Below, piece after piece: positions 54,512 through 62,998 of a stretch of DNA of 64,000 bases (its first letter is position 1; each line of letters starts with the position of its first letter). Source of the stretch: JAITVM01 sp031551135 (lineage in GTDB: Bacteria > Bacillota > Clostridia > Lachnospirales > JAITVM01); NCBI GenBank assembly GCA_031551135.1, contig JAVBOA010000005.1, forward strand, positions 32,447-96,446, written 5' to 3'. Both the position numbers and the translations under genes were made by a program. Below the pieces are notes generated by a model. It was not told the DNA's origin. It was given only the letters and a program-made list of their open reading frames with translations, and made no database searches.

Positions 54512-55332
54512 TTGTTTCCTCCAACCCGCTTTGCTATTTTTGCGGACAATGTATTTATAAAAATGACAAATAAAAGCAGAATTACCGCTGTTGCATAGCC
54601 TTCGTTTATATGAAGCCCTTCGCTTGAAAGCGAATACATATGCACCGCTAATGTTCTTGCACTTTGGGATAAATTTTTCGGTATCTGCGCCACTGTTCCG
54701 GCAGTGTAAATCAAAGCCGCCGTTTCGCCTGCAATACGTCCTGTGGCCAGAATTATTCCGGCTAAAATTCCGGGCATTGCCGACGGCAAAACGATTTTAA
54801 AAACTGTGTGAAGCCGTCCTGCACCCAAACCGTAAGAGCCTTCACGGTAAATATCCGGAACGGATTTCATGGCTTCTTCACTCGAGCGGATTATCAGCGG
54901 CAAAATCATAATCGATAAAGTAAAAACTCCCGAAAACAGAGAAAAACCGAAACCCAGATAAGTTACAAAAAATAAAAGTCCGAATAATCCGTAGACTATC
55001 GACGGAATACCCGATAAAGTCTCTGTTGCCAAGCGAATATATTCCACGATTTTGTTTCCGCGCCTTGCGTATTCCACAAGATAAATCGCCGCGAAAACTC
55101 CCAAAGGCACGGCTATTAAAAGCGAACAAAAAGTCATTAAAAGCGTGGTGATTAGCGCAGGCATTAACGAAACATTATCGGAATTATATTCCAAAGCAAA
55201 AAGCGACGGAGTCAAATACGGTATGCCTTTTACCAGAATAAATAAAACTATATAAATCAAAATAAATATTGTCAGAAATGCGGAAAAATACGTTATCGCC
55301 GCCATTATTTTTTCGTATCTTTTATTATTCAT
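54508..55332 (-). CDS. pstA: Phosphate ABC transporter permease PstA
   Basis: The 274-residue protein has six membrane segments and a coupling loop EGSYGLGAGRLHTVFKIVLPSAMPGILAG. The segment ETLSGIPSIVYGLFGLLFF is a hallmark. It pairs with PstC. It follows pstC with no gap. Confidence 0.95.
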   Translation of the reverse strand: MNNKRYEKIMAAITYFSAFLTIFILIYIVLFILVKGIPYLTPSLFALEYNSDNVSLMPALITTLLMTFCSLLIAVPLGVFAAIYLVEYARRGNKIVEYIRLATETLSGIPSIVYGLFGLLFFVTYLGFGFSLFSGVFTLSIMILPLIIRSSEEAMKSVPDIYREGSYGLGAGRLHTVFKIVLPSAMPGILAGIILATGRIAGETAALIYTAGTVAQIPKNLSQSARTLAVHMYSLSSEGLHINEGYATAVILLLFVIFINTLSAKIAKRVGGNK

Positions 55333-56163
55333 TTACATGCTCCTTTTGAGAGCCGAAAAGCTCAGATTTATGATTAATATGAAAACGAAAAGTACCGCTC
55401 CTGTTGCGATAAGAGCTTCTCTGTGAAGTTCGGCGGCGTAACCCATTTCTATAACGATATTCGCCGTCAAAGTCCGTGCGCCTTTAAAAATCGAAGTCGG
55501 AATACGGGCTTGATTTCCGGCGACCATTATAACCGCCATAGTTTCGCCGATAGCGCGTCCGATTCCCAAAACCACGGCCGCCAGAATTCCGGATTTTGCG
55601 GCAGGCAGCACAACGGTAAATATACTGCGGTACGGGTGTGCGCCAAGAGCCAGCGCGCCCTCATAATAATTTTCCGGAACGGCGCGTATCGCACTTTCGG
55701 CGATTCCGATTATCGTCGGCAATATCATAATTCCGAGAATAATGCTTGCGGATAAAATACTATTTTTGAAAATTGGCGCTATTGCCGCCATTGCAAAAAA
55801 TCCGTAGACAACCGAAGGGATTCCCGCCAAAAGCTCGACACCGGGTTTTATAATATTGTAAATTTTTTTCGGGCAAATCCGTGCAAGAAAAACGGCCGTA
55901 AATATTCCGATAGGAACTCCGATAATAATAGCGCCGGCGGTTATATAAATGCTTCCGAGAATCATTGGAAAAATTCCGAACATCGGTGGCACGTCGGTTG
56001 GCGACCATTCTTTTCCGAATAAAAATTCAAATAAACCGATTTTCGAAATCGCGGATATTGAATTCCCAAAAAGAAAAAAACAGATAAGCAATACGGCTAA
56101 AATCGAAACTAACGCCGAGATAAAAAAAACAATGTTCATAAATTTTTCTGAAAACTTATTCAT
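55333..56163 (-). CDS. pstC: Phosphate ABC transporter permease PstC
   Basis: I take the ATG at 56163 (MNKFSEKFMNIVFF), after GGAG, giving 276 residues and an eight-base overlap with the pstS end. The motifs ELLAGIPSVVYGFFAM and YYEGALALGAHPYRSIFTVVLPAAKSG are typical of PstC. It forms the membrane channel with PstA. Confidence 0.94.
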   Translation of the reverse strand: MNKFSEKFMNIVFFISALVSILAVLLICFFLFGNSISAISKIGLFEFLFGKEWSPTDVPPMFGIFPMILGSIYITAGAIIIGVPIGIFTAVFLARICPKKIYNIIKPGVELLAGIPSVVYGFFAMAAIAPIFKNSILSASIILGIMILPTIIGIAESAIRAVPENYYEGALALGAHPYRSIFTVVLPAAKSGILAAVVLGIGRAIGETMAVIMVAGNQARIPTSIFKGARTLTANIVIEMGYAAELHREALIATGAVLFVFILIINLSFSALKRSM

Positions 56164-57028
56164 CAATTTCGCTCCATTTAGTTTTTTCACCTATAAAAAT
56201 CGATTTAACCGCTTCTTTGCTCAAATTAGAAATAGGGTTCGAATTATTTACAATCACGGCGATTCCGTCCAAAGCAATCTGCATATCCTTAAGCTCAGAT
56301 TTTTCGCTGTCTTTAAGGTCACGGCTTGCCATTCCGATATCACAAGTTCCTTCAATCGCGCCTGTCATTCCCGCCGAAGAATCACTTTGCTGAATTTCGA
56401 TAACAACATTCGGATTCAGCTCAATATACGCTTCTTTGAGTTTTTCCATCACCGGAGTAACCGAAGAAGAACCGGCGACGACGATTTTTCCTGATGCATT
56501 GCCGTTTTTATATTCCGGTGCATTGTCGTCAATTGAAATATAAGTTTTTGAAACGACTTCCTGACCTTGCTTCGAGAGTATGAAATCAATAAAATCTTTC
56601 GCAGTTTCACTTATATCCTTTTTTATTGCTATATTAAATGGTCTCGATATTTTATATGTAGAATTTTTGACATTTTCGGCATTTGCCGAAACTCCGTCAA
56701 TCTGCAAAGCCTTTACCGAGTCATTCAATGAGCCGAGCGAAATATATCCGATAGCGTATTTATCTCCTGCGATACTCGTCATCATAACGTCGGTTTGTTT
56801 TGATATAATCGCTTCTTTTGTAGTCAAATCTTTTTTCGAGCCGTCCGCGGATTTTTGCAGAATTTCAAAAAGTTCGGTAAATGCGCCGCGCGTGCCGGAG
56901 CCTTCCTCTCTTGAAATAACGCTTATATCTTTGGCATTATTAAATTCCGACGAAGATTCCGCAGAGCAGCCTGCAAAAAATATTGCGGAGATTGCTGTTA
57001 ATATAAAAATATTTATCGCTCTTTTCAT
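56156..57028 (-). CDS. pstS: Phosphate-binding lipoprotein PstS, permuted domain order
   Basis: The 290-residue protein has a lipoprotein signal (lipobox FAGC, Cys about residue 21). The phosphate-loop signature GSSSVTPVMEKLKEAY, found near the N-terminus of classical PstS, lies here at about residue 188, and the segment ISREEGSGTRGAF, usually in the second half, is at about residue 37. The two halves are therefore in swapped order, an arrangement I recall from other clostridial PstS proteins. It is the first gene of the operon and follows a Pho box promoter. Confidence 0.9.
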   Translation of the reverse strand: MKRAINIFILTAISAIFFAGCSAESSSEFNNAKDISVISREEGSGTRGAFTELFEILQKSADGSKKDLTTKEAIISKQTDVMMTSIAGDKYAIGYISLGSLNDSVKALQIDGVSANAENVKNSTYKISRPFNIAIKKDISETAKDFIDFILSKQGQEVVSKTYISIDDNAPEYKNGNASGKIVVAGSSSVTPVMEKLKEAYIELNPNVVIEIQQSDSSAGMTGAIEGTCDIGMASRDLKDSEKSELKDMQIALDGIAVIVNNSNPISNLSKEAVKSIFIGEKTKWSEIDE

Positions 57029-57088
57029 TATTATTCCTCCATATTCTTAGTATTGCATCAATGTATTTATAAAATACTATAAGAGGAA

Positions 57089-57129
57089 ATTATATAATCC
57101 AAATCATATCTATGTAATTTTTGTGTAAA
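57089..57129 (-). promoter_or_regulatory. Pho box and promoter of pstS
   Basis: On the minus strand TTTACA (57124-57129) and ATTACA (57113-57118) are direct repeats spaced 11 bases, as in Bacillus PhoP boxes. TATAAT is at 57089-57094; the second repeat overlaps its -35 position. This is the layout expected for an activator-dependent, phosphate-starvation promoter. Confidence 0.8.
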
Positions 57130-57134
57130 GTAAT

Positions 57135-57195
57135 AAAAAAACCCGCAGATACAGTAAAGAAGCTAAACTTCGTTTACTGTAATCTAACGGGTTTT
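57135..57195 (-). terminator. Intrinsic terminator of the blaI-blaR1-lipoprotein operon
   Basis: On the minus strand AACCCG/CGGGTT and ACAGTAAA/TTTACTGT form a long stem with an inner GAAG/CTTC and are followed by TTTTTTT. Confidence 0.88.
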
Positions 57196-57216
57196 GATAA
57201 AATAAATTTGCACTCA

Positions 57217-57771
57217 TCATTTGGTGAGTAACTTTTCAAATTCTTGCATTTTTCTCAAATCGAAAGATTTTATTTTAATTTTACCATCAATATTTTCGGT
57301 TATTAATTGACCTTCATGAGAAATTTCTTTATTAGAGGAATCCGCGTATGTTATCATTGCAACTACTTTATAATCATATATATTCGGATTTTCTTCATTC
57401 TGCTCAACAGATATATTTTCGGGCTTAATGAAGAATTCGTATTTCATTGAAGATTCTTCAATTGTTGACATAAGCCTGTTATTTAGTAAATTTTCAATAG
57501 CCTTCTCCGATAGTATATCTCCATATTTGTCCTTATACAAAGAAATAATCGAATTCATATCATTTCTTTTTTCATTTTCAGGATTTAAAATAAAAGAATA
57601 AGTTATATTGTCTTCAAAATTATCTACTGTATAAAATAATCTCAGAAAGTTCTCTAATTCCACTATTTCAATGCTTTGTTTTTTACATGAAGAAAAATTG
57701 AATACAATTAAAAATAAAAACAATATAACTGTTAAAAATAACAGTGTCTTTTTAATATTTATTTTTTTGAT
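57217..57771 (-). CDS. Putative lipoprotein with non-standard start codon
   Basis: The downstream TTG at 57723 has no ribosome site and cuts off the basic part of the signal peptide. Reading back in frame gives KKINIKKTLLFLTVILFLFLIVFNFSSC, an ideal lipoprotein signal, preceded by AAAGGGG. The codons in start range are ATT (57774) and ATC (57771), not ATG, GTG or TTG; I give the ATC (184 residues). The mature part has an even mix of charged residues and strand-like pattern but no known domain. It lies 40 bases after blaR1, so it is probably the third gene of that operon. Confidence 0.6.
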   Translation of the reverse strand: MKKINIKKTLLFLTVILFLFLIVFNFSSCKKQSIEIVELENFLRLFYTVDNFEDNITYSFILNPENEKRNDMNSIISLYKDKYGDILSEKAIENLLNNRLMSTIEESSMKYEFFIKPENISVEQNEENPNIYDYKVVAMITYADSSNKEISHEGQLITENIDGKIKIKSFDLRKMQEFEKLLTK

Positions 57772-57811
57772 AATTACTACCCCTTTCGATCAGTATATAA
57801 ATAATAACCGT

Positions 57812-59539
57812 TTATTTTTTCTCAATGAAAAAGCCACTGAATTCCTTACTTGGGTAACAAAGTTCTAAAGTAATAAATTCTTTGTCGTTCTCAAATTTAA
57901 TTTGTAAATCTCTTCCGGTAGGGTCAGGAGAATAGCAGTCTTTCGTTAATTCATATTGTCCAAAAAAATTAGTCAAAATATTCTCTGCCGTAGAAACCCA
58001 TGTTTTATCTTTTATATCTGCACTGATTATATTATTATTATCATCTAACTCAAGTAAATTTGTATAACGTGATTTATGACTATCATATGTTCTTATAGAA
58101 ATAAAATCTTTACGAATCAAGTCGTAATCACAAATAAAGACTATAACTCTTTCCTTGCTCTCATGCTTTTTATCAATATCTTTCGGTGATACTTGCATAT
58201 GCATTAAATTTTCATCTGAATAACTCGTGGTTTCGTGATAATTGTACTCTTTTTCACTTATTTTGTTAGTGTACATTTTATTTATAGTGTCAAACGTAAT
58301 CTGCTTATATATTTCGCCTTCATTATAGTCATCATTTTCGTATTCTTCTATATTGCTATTTTCAGAAAAATTTTCTACTTTATCAGGCGATATGCTTACA
58401 TCGGTTTTAATACTTGAATTTAATTTTTCATCTATTGTAGGAGTATCTAAAGTTTTCTCCACGGCATCAATTTCATTTACTTCTTTTGCATTGCCCGAAG
58501 AGGCATATACTCCAACAATTGCTATTAGTGAAATTATTATAACTAAAAATAAAGATATTATAAAATTCAATTTAGACTTTTTATGGAATTCCATGATCGC
58601 CCTCAACCTTTCTTTTAATAATCCAGAGTTTTCGTTCAACGATAAATGAATATATTTAGTCATATTATTAGATTCGATATAACCAAGAAGCGTATCGCCA
58701 TAACAGCGTTTCTCGAAATAATCATAGTGTTTGATTATTTGTTCATCGCACGACAATTCACAGTTTTTATTTGTTTCTTGAACAATTAAATAGACAATAG
58801 GATTAAACCAATGCAAACAAATTGCAATTTGTACAAACCATTTATAAAAGGAGTCAAGCCTATTATAATGAGTTATTTCATGCAAAAAAATATTTTTTAA
58901 CTCGATATCCGTCTTATTTATATTTGGCAAAATAATAGCCGGTTTTAAAACTCCTACAAGCATTGGTGATGAAATAAGCTTACATTCATATAAAGGCAAA
59001 TTTTTTAAATTGTATAAATTCAAAATATCCTCATATATTTTAATTACGTTGGGATTATGCACTTTCTTCCGGTTAATCCTGACAATTCTTGTGAAACGGC
59101 TAAAATTTATTATTTTTCTTGTTAATAAAATCAAAAAAATAAAAATCCAAATTAATCCAATATTTTCTTTTATTATCTTTAATACATCTTTGAACAAGAC
59201 ATTTTGCGGCGATACTATATTATTTTCGATATTTTTAATATCATAAATTTCAAGCTGCGCATCTGCCTGAAAATCATCCGAATCATTCTTTAATCTTTCC
59301 GAAAAAATTTCATCACTTGGTGAATAAAAATAATTTTCCAATTTATAAACAGCTTCATTAACAGATTCTACTTCTAATGAAAAAGGTATGACGAGCCTGA
59401 TTATGATAATGAGCCAAATATAATACTGCCAAGTCTTACTCAATTTATCTTTATACAGAGGCTTAAATAAGAGCAGTATTGCTATAAGAACAGAGGATAA
59501 AATAGATATAGAAATATATAATTTTAGAATCTCGTTCAT
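57812..59539 (-). CDS. BlaR1/MecR1-like M56 membrane metallopeptidase
   Basis: The 575-residue protein has membrane segments at about 5-25, 37-54, 124-141 and about 315-340, and a zinc-peptidase site His220-Glu221-xx-His224 (HEITHYNRLD) with a later Glu ligand in CELSCDE. The extracellular C-terminal part (about 345-575) is not a penicillin-binding domain; no SxxK serine motif is visible, so the signal may not be a beta-lactam. On sensing it should cleave BlaI and open the operon. It overlaps blaI by four bases. Confidence 0.88.
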   Translation of the reverse strand: MNEILKLYISISILSSVLIAILLLFKPLYKDKLSKTWQYYIWLIIIIRLVIPFSLEVESVNEAVYKLENYFYSPSDEIFSERLKNDSDDFQADAQLEIYDIKNIENNIVSPQNVLFKDVLKIIKENIGLIWIFIFLILLTRKIINFSRFTRIVRINRKKVHNPNVIKIYEDILNLYNLKNLPLYECKLISSPMLVGVLKPAIILPNINKTDIELKNIFLHEITHYNRLDSFYKWFVQIAICLHWFNPIVYLIVQETNKNCELSCDEQIIKHYDYFEKRCYGDTLLGYIESNNMTKYIHLSLNENSGLLKERLRAIMEFHKKSKLNFIISLFLVIIISLIAIVGVYASSGNAKEVNEIDAVEKTLDTPTIDEKLNSSIKTDVSISPDKVENFSENSNIEEYENDDYNEGEIYKQITFDTINKMYTNKISEKEYNYHETTSYSDENLMHMQVSPKDIDKKHESKERVIVFICDYDLIRKDFISIRTYDSHKSRYTNLLELDDNNNIISADIKDKTWVSTAENILTNFFGQYELTKDCYSPDPTGRDLQIKFENDKEFITLELCYPSKEFSGFFIEKK

Positions 59540-59928
59540 TTGCCGGACTCACCATCCCTGTTCCAAAACGATTTTAATTCTTCAAAATCTTCATAGGAGA
59601 TATTGTCACTTTTTATTAGTGTAGATATTAAGGATTTAGTATCACCTCCATAAACATTTTCCAAAAAATACTTTGTCTGTTGCTCTAAATAACAATTCTC
59701 TGAAATTAAGGCTATATAATTATTTAATCTTCCGTTTTTTTGTATGGTTATAACGCCCTTTTTTGAAAGCCGCGAAAGAAAAGTCAATATAGTGTTGGGT
59801 TTCCATTTTATTTGTTTTGATTCCAGCTCAGATAAAAGTTTTGAAAATAAGACCGAGTCATTATTTGCCCAAATTATTTTCATGACTTCCATCTCAGACT
59901 CCGATAATAATTGAAAATTTTTATTCAT
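59536..59928 (-). CDS. BlaI/MecI-family repressor
   Basis: The 130-residue protein has the winged helix of the family: LSESEMEVMKIIWANNDSV near the N-terminus, then KWKPNTILTFLSRLSKKGVI. The C-terminal helices serve for dimerisation. It should bind the dyads at 59945-59988 and repress its own operon until BlaR1 cleaves it. Confidence 0.92.
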   Translation of the reverse strand: MNKNFQLLSESEMEVMKIIWANNDSVLFSKLLSELESKQIKWKPNTILTFLSRLSKKGVITIQKNGRLNNYIALISENCYLEQQTKYFLENVYGGDTKSLISTLIKSDNISYEDFEELKSFWNRDGESGK

Positions 59929-59944
59929 AAAACTACTCCCTAAA

Positions 59945-59998
59945 ACTACGTTGTGTAGGTGATATATTTATACTACATCACGTAGGTATAAAAGTCAA
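59945..59998 (-). promoter_or_regulatory. blaI promoter with two BlaI-type operators
   Basis: On the minus strand a TTGACT -35 (59993-59998) precedes a TAGTAT -10-like element with 17-base spacing. Two dyads, ACTACGTTGTGTAGGT (59945-59960) and TACTACATCACGTAGGTA (59971-59988), resemble the TACTACATATGTAGTA operator of the family and cover the -10 and start site. Confidence 0.75.
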
Positions 59999-60029
59999 CA
60001 CCTAATAAAAATATCTTTGCGCCCATTTC

Positions 60030-60139
60030 ATACTATTTCCCTTTTAAAGAATAGAAAAAAATATTTCATTCCGTACTGAAGCGTTGTGCGGAACGCTTGC
60101 TGTAAAAATTTTTTCTACAAATCAAATGGGAATTAGTAT
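60030..60139. repeat. MITE-like palindromic element, copy B
   Basis: This 110-bp element begins ATACTATTTCCCTT and ends AAATGGGAATTAGTAT, inverted ends with few mismatches. Its middle holds AGAAAAAAATATTTCATTCC and GCGGAACGCTT, and the whole aligns with the reverse complement of copy A. It is noncoding and sits 102 bases upstream of blaI. Confidence 0.8.
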
Positions 60140-60225
60140 TAAGCGAAAATTTAAGCAGGTATTTCCTGAAAAACGAATCTACTTCCAGATAAAGCGCAGT
60201 TTGACGAGGTTGAATAATCAAGATA

Positions 60226-60271
60226 CAAAAAAACATAAAAGTTGTAATATAATTTTACAGTCTTTTATGTT
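60226..60271 (-). terminator. Probable terminator of the pbp-ywlG operon
   Basis: AACATAAAAG (60232-60241) and CTTTTATGTT (60262-60271) are perfect complements, and on the minus strand a TTTTTTT run follows. It lies about 137 bases after the ywlG stop. The rest of the gap 60140-60407 shows no gene. Confidence 0.65.
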
Positions 60272-60407
60272 CTTTTAAATATAATGCCTATATTTGTTTT
60301 TCTTTTAATAGCCATCGAGTTTACAATTAACTCCATGCAAATTGGGGTAAGTCTTTTACAGTCAATAAAAATTATAACAGACTATAACATTTTTAATAAA
60401 TTCTATT

Positions 60408-60947
60408 TTACACGCTATAGACGGCACGTTCGCCGCCGATTAATTTTGGACGGCTTTTCAAGCAAGTCACATGAGCTTTTCCGACTTCTTTCACCGAAAC
60501 CCTAACGGGAATCTGAACGAATTTTACATGCATTCCTATCGAAGTATCGCCGATGTCGATTCCGGCTTCGGCGGAAACATGCTCTATCATTACGGGGTTT
60601 TCGAATCTTTCGTAAGCCGCAAGAGCGCAAGCGCCGCCGGCCTTTAGGGCAGGAACAACCCAAACAATTTCGAATCCGCGTTTTACGGCGATTTCTTTTT
60701 CTATAACAAGCGCACGGTTTATATGTTCACAGCCCTGCACCGACAAATAAATTCCTTTGGGCTTTAGGATTTCCAAAATACTTTCGATAACGGTGACTCC
60801 GGTTTCATAGCTTGAGCCTTTGCCGATTATATTTCCGTTTATTTCGCTGCTGCTGCATCCTAAAACTAATATATCATCTTTTTTTAGCTCGGCGCTTTCG
60901 ATTAATTCTTCGCAAATTTTTTTAATTTCATTTTTTATATTCTGCAT
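60408..60947 (-). CDS. ywlG: UPF0340/TIGR01440 family protein (YwlG-like)
   Basis: The 179-residue protein has the family sequence DILVLGCSSSEINGNIIGKGSS and QGCEHINRALVIEKE, and ends with GxHVKFVQIPVR-type sequence. Its function is unknown. It follows the penicillin-binding protein gene by 18 bases in the same direction. Confidence 0.9.
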   Translation of the reverse strand: MQNIKNEIKKICEELIESAELKKDDILVLGCSSSEINGNIIGKGSSYETGVTVIESILEILKPKGIYLSVQGCEHINRALVIEKEIAVKRGFEIVWVVPALKAGGACALAAYERFENPVMIEHVSAEAGIDIGDTSIGMHVKFVQIPVRVSVKEVGKAHVTCLKSRPKLIGGERAVYSV

Positions 60948-60965
60948 AGTGTTCTCCTTGTCGAA

Positions 60966-62360
60966 TTAATTCAAATAATATTCTATTGCTTGTCTTGCGA
61001 TACTTAAAGCCTTTCCGGTTGTTGCGCCTTCTTCAACGATTATCGTTACGGCGATTTTCGGGTCGTCTGCCGGAGCAAATACAGTGAACAAGCCGTGGTC
61101 ATTTCCGGTTGCGTTTTGTGCCGTTCCGGTTTTTCCTGCCATTGATATGCCCGAAATTTTTGCGTCGCGTCCCGTTCCGGATTCGATAACGCCTTTCATC
61201 ATTTCGGTTAAAATTCCGGCTTCTTCGGAAGTCATTACTTCAGCGATTTTTTTCGGCGCAGTTTTGTTATGTTCTCCCAAATAAGCACCCACGGCGTGAT
61301 CCAAAAAATAAGGCTCCATCATAATTCCGCCGTTGGCTATTGCCGAAGTTATCATGGCTATGTGAATCGGTGTCATCAAGGTTTTGCCTTGTCCGATTGC
61401 GGTTTGTCCTCTTTCGGCGGTGTCCGAATTCTCGTCCAAAACAAAAGACGATTTGCTGTATTCCAGCGGATAATCGTAATATTCGTTGAAATACAAGCTT
61501 TCTGCGGTTTCATGCAATTGTGCGGGCGTAAATTTATTCTGTATCATATGATAAAAATAACAATTACAAGAATGGGCGATTGCCGATTCTAAATTTACGT
61601 CGCCGTGCGCGTGGCCGTCGTAGCATTGGATTTTTACATTATCTATTGTTTCCGAGCCTTTGCAGTTGTAAACATAATCACGGTAATCCGGACAATTTCT
61701 GATTATTGTGAGGGCCGTAATAATTTTGAATGTGCTGCCGGGCGGATAAAGTCCTTTTGATGCACGGTTCAAAAGCGGAGATTTGTCTTCGTCGTTTATA
61801 AGCTCGTCCCAATTTTCTTTTATCTGGTTGGAATCATACGACGGCGAAGAAACCATAGCCAGCATTTTTCCGGTTTTCGGCTCTATGCAGACGATTGCAC
61901 CCTTAAGATTTTTCATTTTTTCATACAAAAATTTCTGAAATTCGGAATCCACGGTAAGCACAATATTATCGCCCTCCAAATCCGAATCAAAGGCAACATT
62001 TTTCAGCCGCTGCCACACATCCAGCGCTAGGTTCGTTAAAATAAAATTGTATTTTGCTTCGATACCGGTTTTTTGATAAGCCACATTTCCGATTACATGC
62101 GCAAAAGCTTCCGGCAAATAATAAATTCGTTTATAGCCTTCTTCAGATTTTAGGCTTTCCGCCAAAATTTCGCCTTTTGCGTCAATAATTTTTCCCCGTT
62201 TAATTTTATTGTCAAACATATTAAGCCTTGCGTTATTCGGGTTCACCCGAATATCTTTGCTATCAAAAAAAATTAATTTCATAAGATATATTTGCAAGGC
62301 GATAAATAATACGAAGTATAGCCAAAAAACCCGCCGTATATTTTTTTTTCGTTCTTCCAT
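60966..62360 (-). CDS. Class B penicillin-binding protein (PBP2/PbpA-like)
   Basis: The 464-residue protein has a short cytoplasmic N-terminus, one membrane anchor (about 10-32), a small dimerisation part and the transpeptidase domain with Ser209-x-x-Lys212 (PGSTFK), Ser264-Cys-Asn266 and Lys410-Thr-Gly. It cross-links peptidoglycan outside the membrane. At 464 residues it is short for PBP2, matching the PbpA/SpoVD-like group that pairs with FtsW/RodA; no such partner lies beside it. Confidence 0.93.
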   Translation of the reverse strand: MEERKKNIRRVFWLYFVLFIALQIYLMKLIFFDSKDIRVNPNNARLNMFDNKIKRGKIIDAKGEILAESLKSEEGYKRIYYLPEAFAHVIGNVAYQKTGIEAKYNFILTNLALDVWQRLKNVAFDSDLEGDNIVLTVDSEFQKFLYEKMKNLKGAIVCIEPKTGKMLAMVSSPSYDSNQIKENWDELINDEDKSPLLNRASKGLYPPGSTFKIITALTIIRNCPDYRDYVYNCKGSETIDNVKIQCYDGHAHGDVNLESAIAHSCNCYFYHMIQNKFTPAQLHETAESLYFNEYYDYPLEYSKSSFVLDENSDTAERGQTAIGQGKTLMTPIHIAMITSAIANGGIMMEPYFLDHAVGAYLGEHNKTAPKKIAEVMTSEEAGILTEMMKGVIESGTGRDAKISGISMAGKTGTAQNATGNDHGLFTVFAPADDPKIAVTIIVEEGATTGKALSIARQAIEYYLN

Positions 62361-62445
62361 TTGGTCTCTCCTAATTCAAAATAATTATAGAATTAAAAAA
62401 TATTGTCAATATTATACCATAAAGAATACGTAAAAAATAAGCTTT

Positions 62446-62484
62446 GTACTATTTCCATTCTACAAATTAAATGGGAATTAGTAT
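62446..62484. repeat. MITE-like element, internally deleted copy C
   Basis: The 39 bases GTACTATTTCCATT plus TACAAATTAAATGGGAATTAGTAT equal the left end of the family joined directly to the right end of copy B; the centre is missing. It stands in the gap upstream of the penicillin-binding protein gene. Confidence 0.7.
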
Positions 62485-62635
62485 TAGTCGCTATGTTATA
62501 AAAAATTAGACAATAAAAAGATTGATTTTATTTAATTTTCCATCGTCAATCTATATATGTAAACCAGTTTGTAAATTGGTCTATTAGTGCAAAATTTCCA
62601 AAATTTATAAAATATATTACATTTCAGTATTTAGT

Positions 62636-62664
62636 TTGAAAATACTAAGATTTTTCTGTATAAT
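62636..62664 (+). promoter_or_regulatory. Near-consensus orphan promoter
   Basis: TTGAAA (62636-62641) and TATAAT (62659-62664) are exactly 17 bases apart. There is no ORF in the next 330 bases, so it probably drives the RNA listed next. Upstream, 62485-62635 shows only a hairpin AGATTGA/TCAATCT and the dyad ACCAGTTT-GT-AAATTGGT at 62563-62580. Confidence 0.7.
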
Positions 62665-62670
62665 GTAACA

Positions 62671-62760
62671 ATGGAGTATTTTTTTGTTACCAAAATAATG
62701 GTAATTTGTCGGAACTATGCGCCCAAAACTACGGCGCAAATGACATGATTTTACTTTTTT
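62671..62760 (+). ncRNA. Candidate small RNA of about 90 nt
   Basis: The start is expected about seven bases after the -10 at 62664. Nested complements GTAA/TTAC, TGTC/GACA and TGCGCC/GGCGCA (62718-62738) form one long hairpin that ends at TTTTTT (62755-62760), an intrinsic terminator. No ORF is present. It could be a regulatory small RNA, or a terminated leader (riboswitch-like) for the downstream tnpB; I do not recognise the fold. The region 62761-62998 holds a GGAGG with no good ORF and nothing else I can name. Confidence 0.4.
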
Positions 62761-62998
62761 AAAAAACCCTCAAACACATAAAAAAGGAGGATTGAAACTG
62801 CAATAAAAATTATATATAAATGTATCGAATAGTATATAATAAATATCTAAAATGCTTTCGAATCGTTATATTTGGAAATATTAAAACAAGCACGATAAGA
62901 ATTAAATGTACAAGGTTCAGTCATCATTATCTATGTGTTATTATGCAGAATTTATGGGCTTAAAAAATATAAAAACAAAATCAAAGAGGAATTGAAAA

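Noticed and set aside
60284..60505. 73-codon plus-strand ORF near ywlG
   Set aside because: No ribosome site, overlaps ywlG on the other strand, no recognisable domain.
62563..62580. 18-bp dyad ACCAGTTT-GT-AAATTGGT as a regulator site
   Set aside because: Near-perfect, but not beside any promoter or gene start that I can support, so only mentioned in passing.
62791..62798. ATTGAAAC motif like the end of a CRISPR repeat
   Set aside because: Only one copy; no second repeat, spacer pattern or cas gene nearby.
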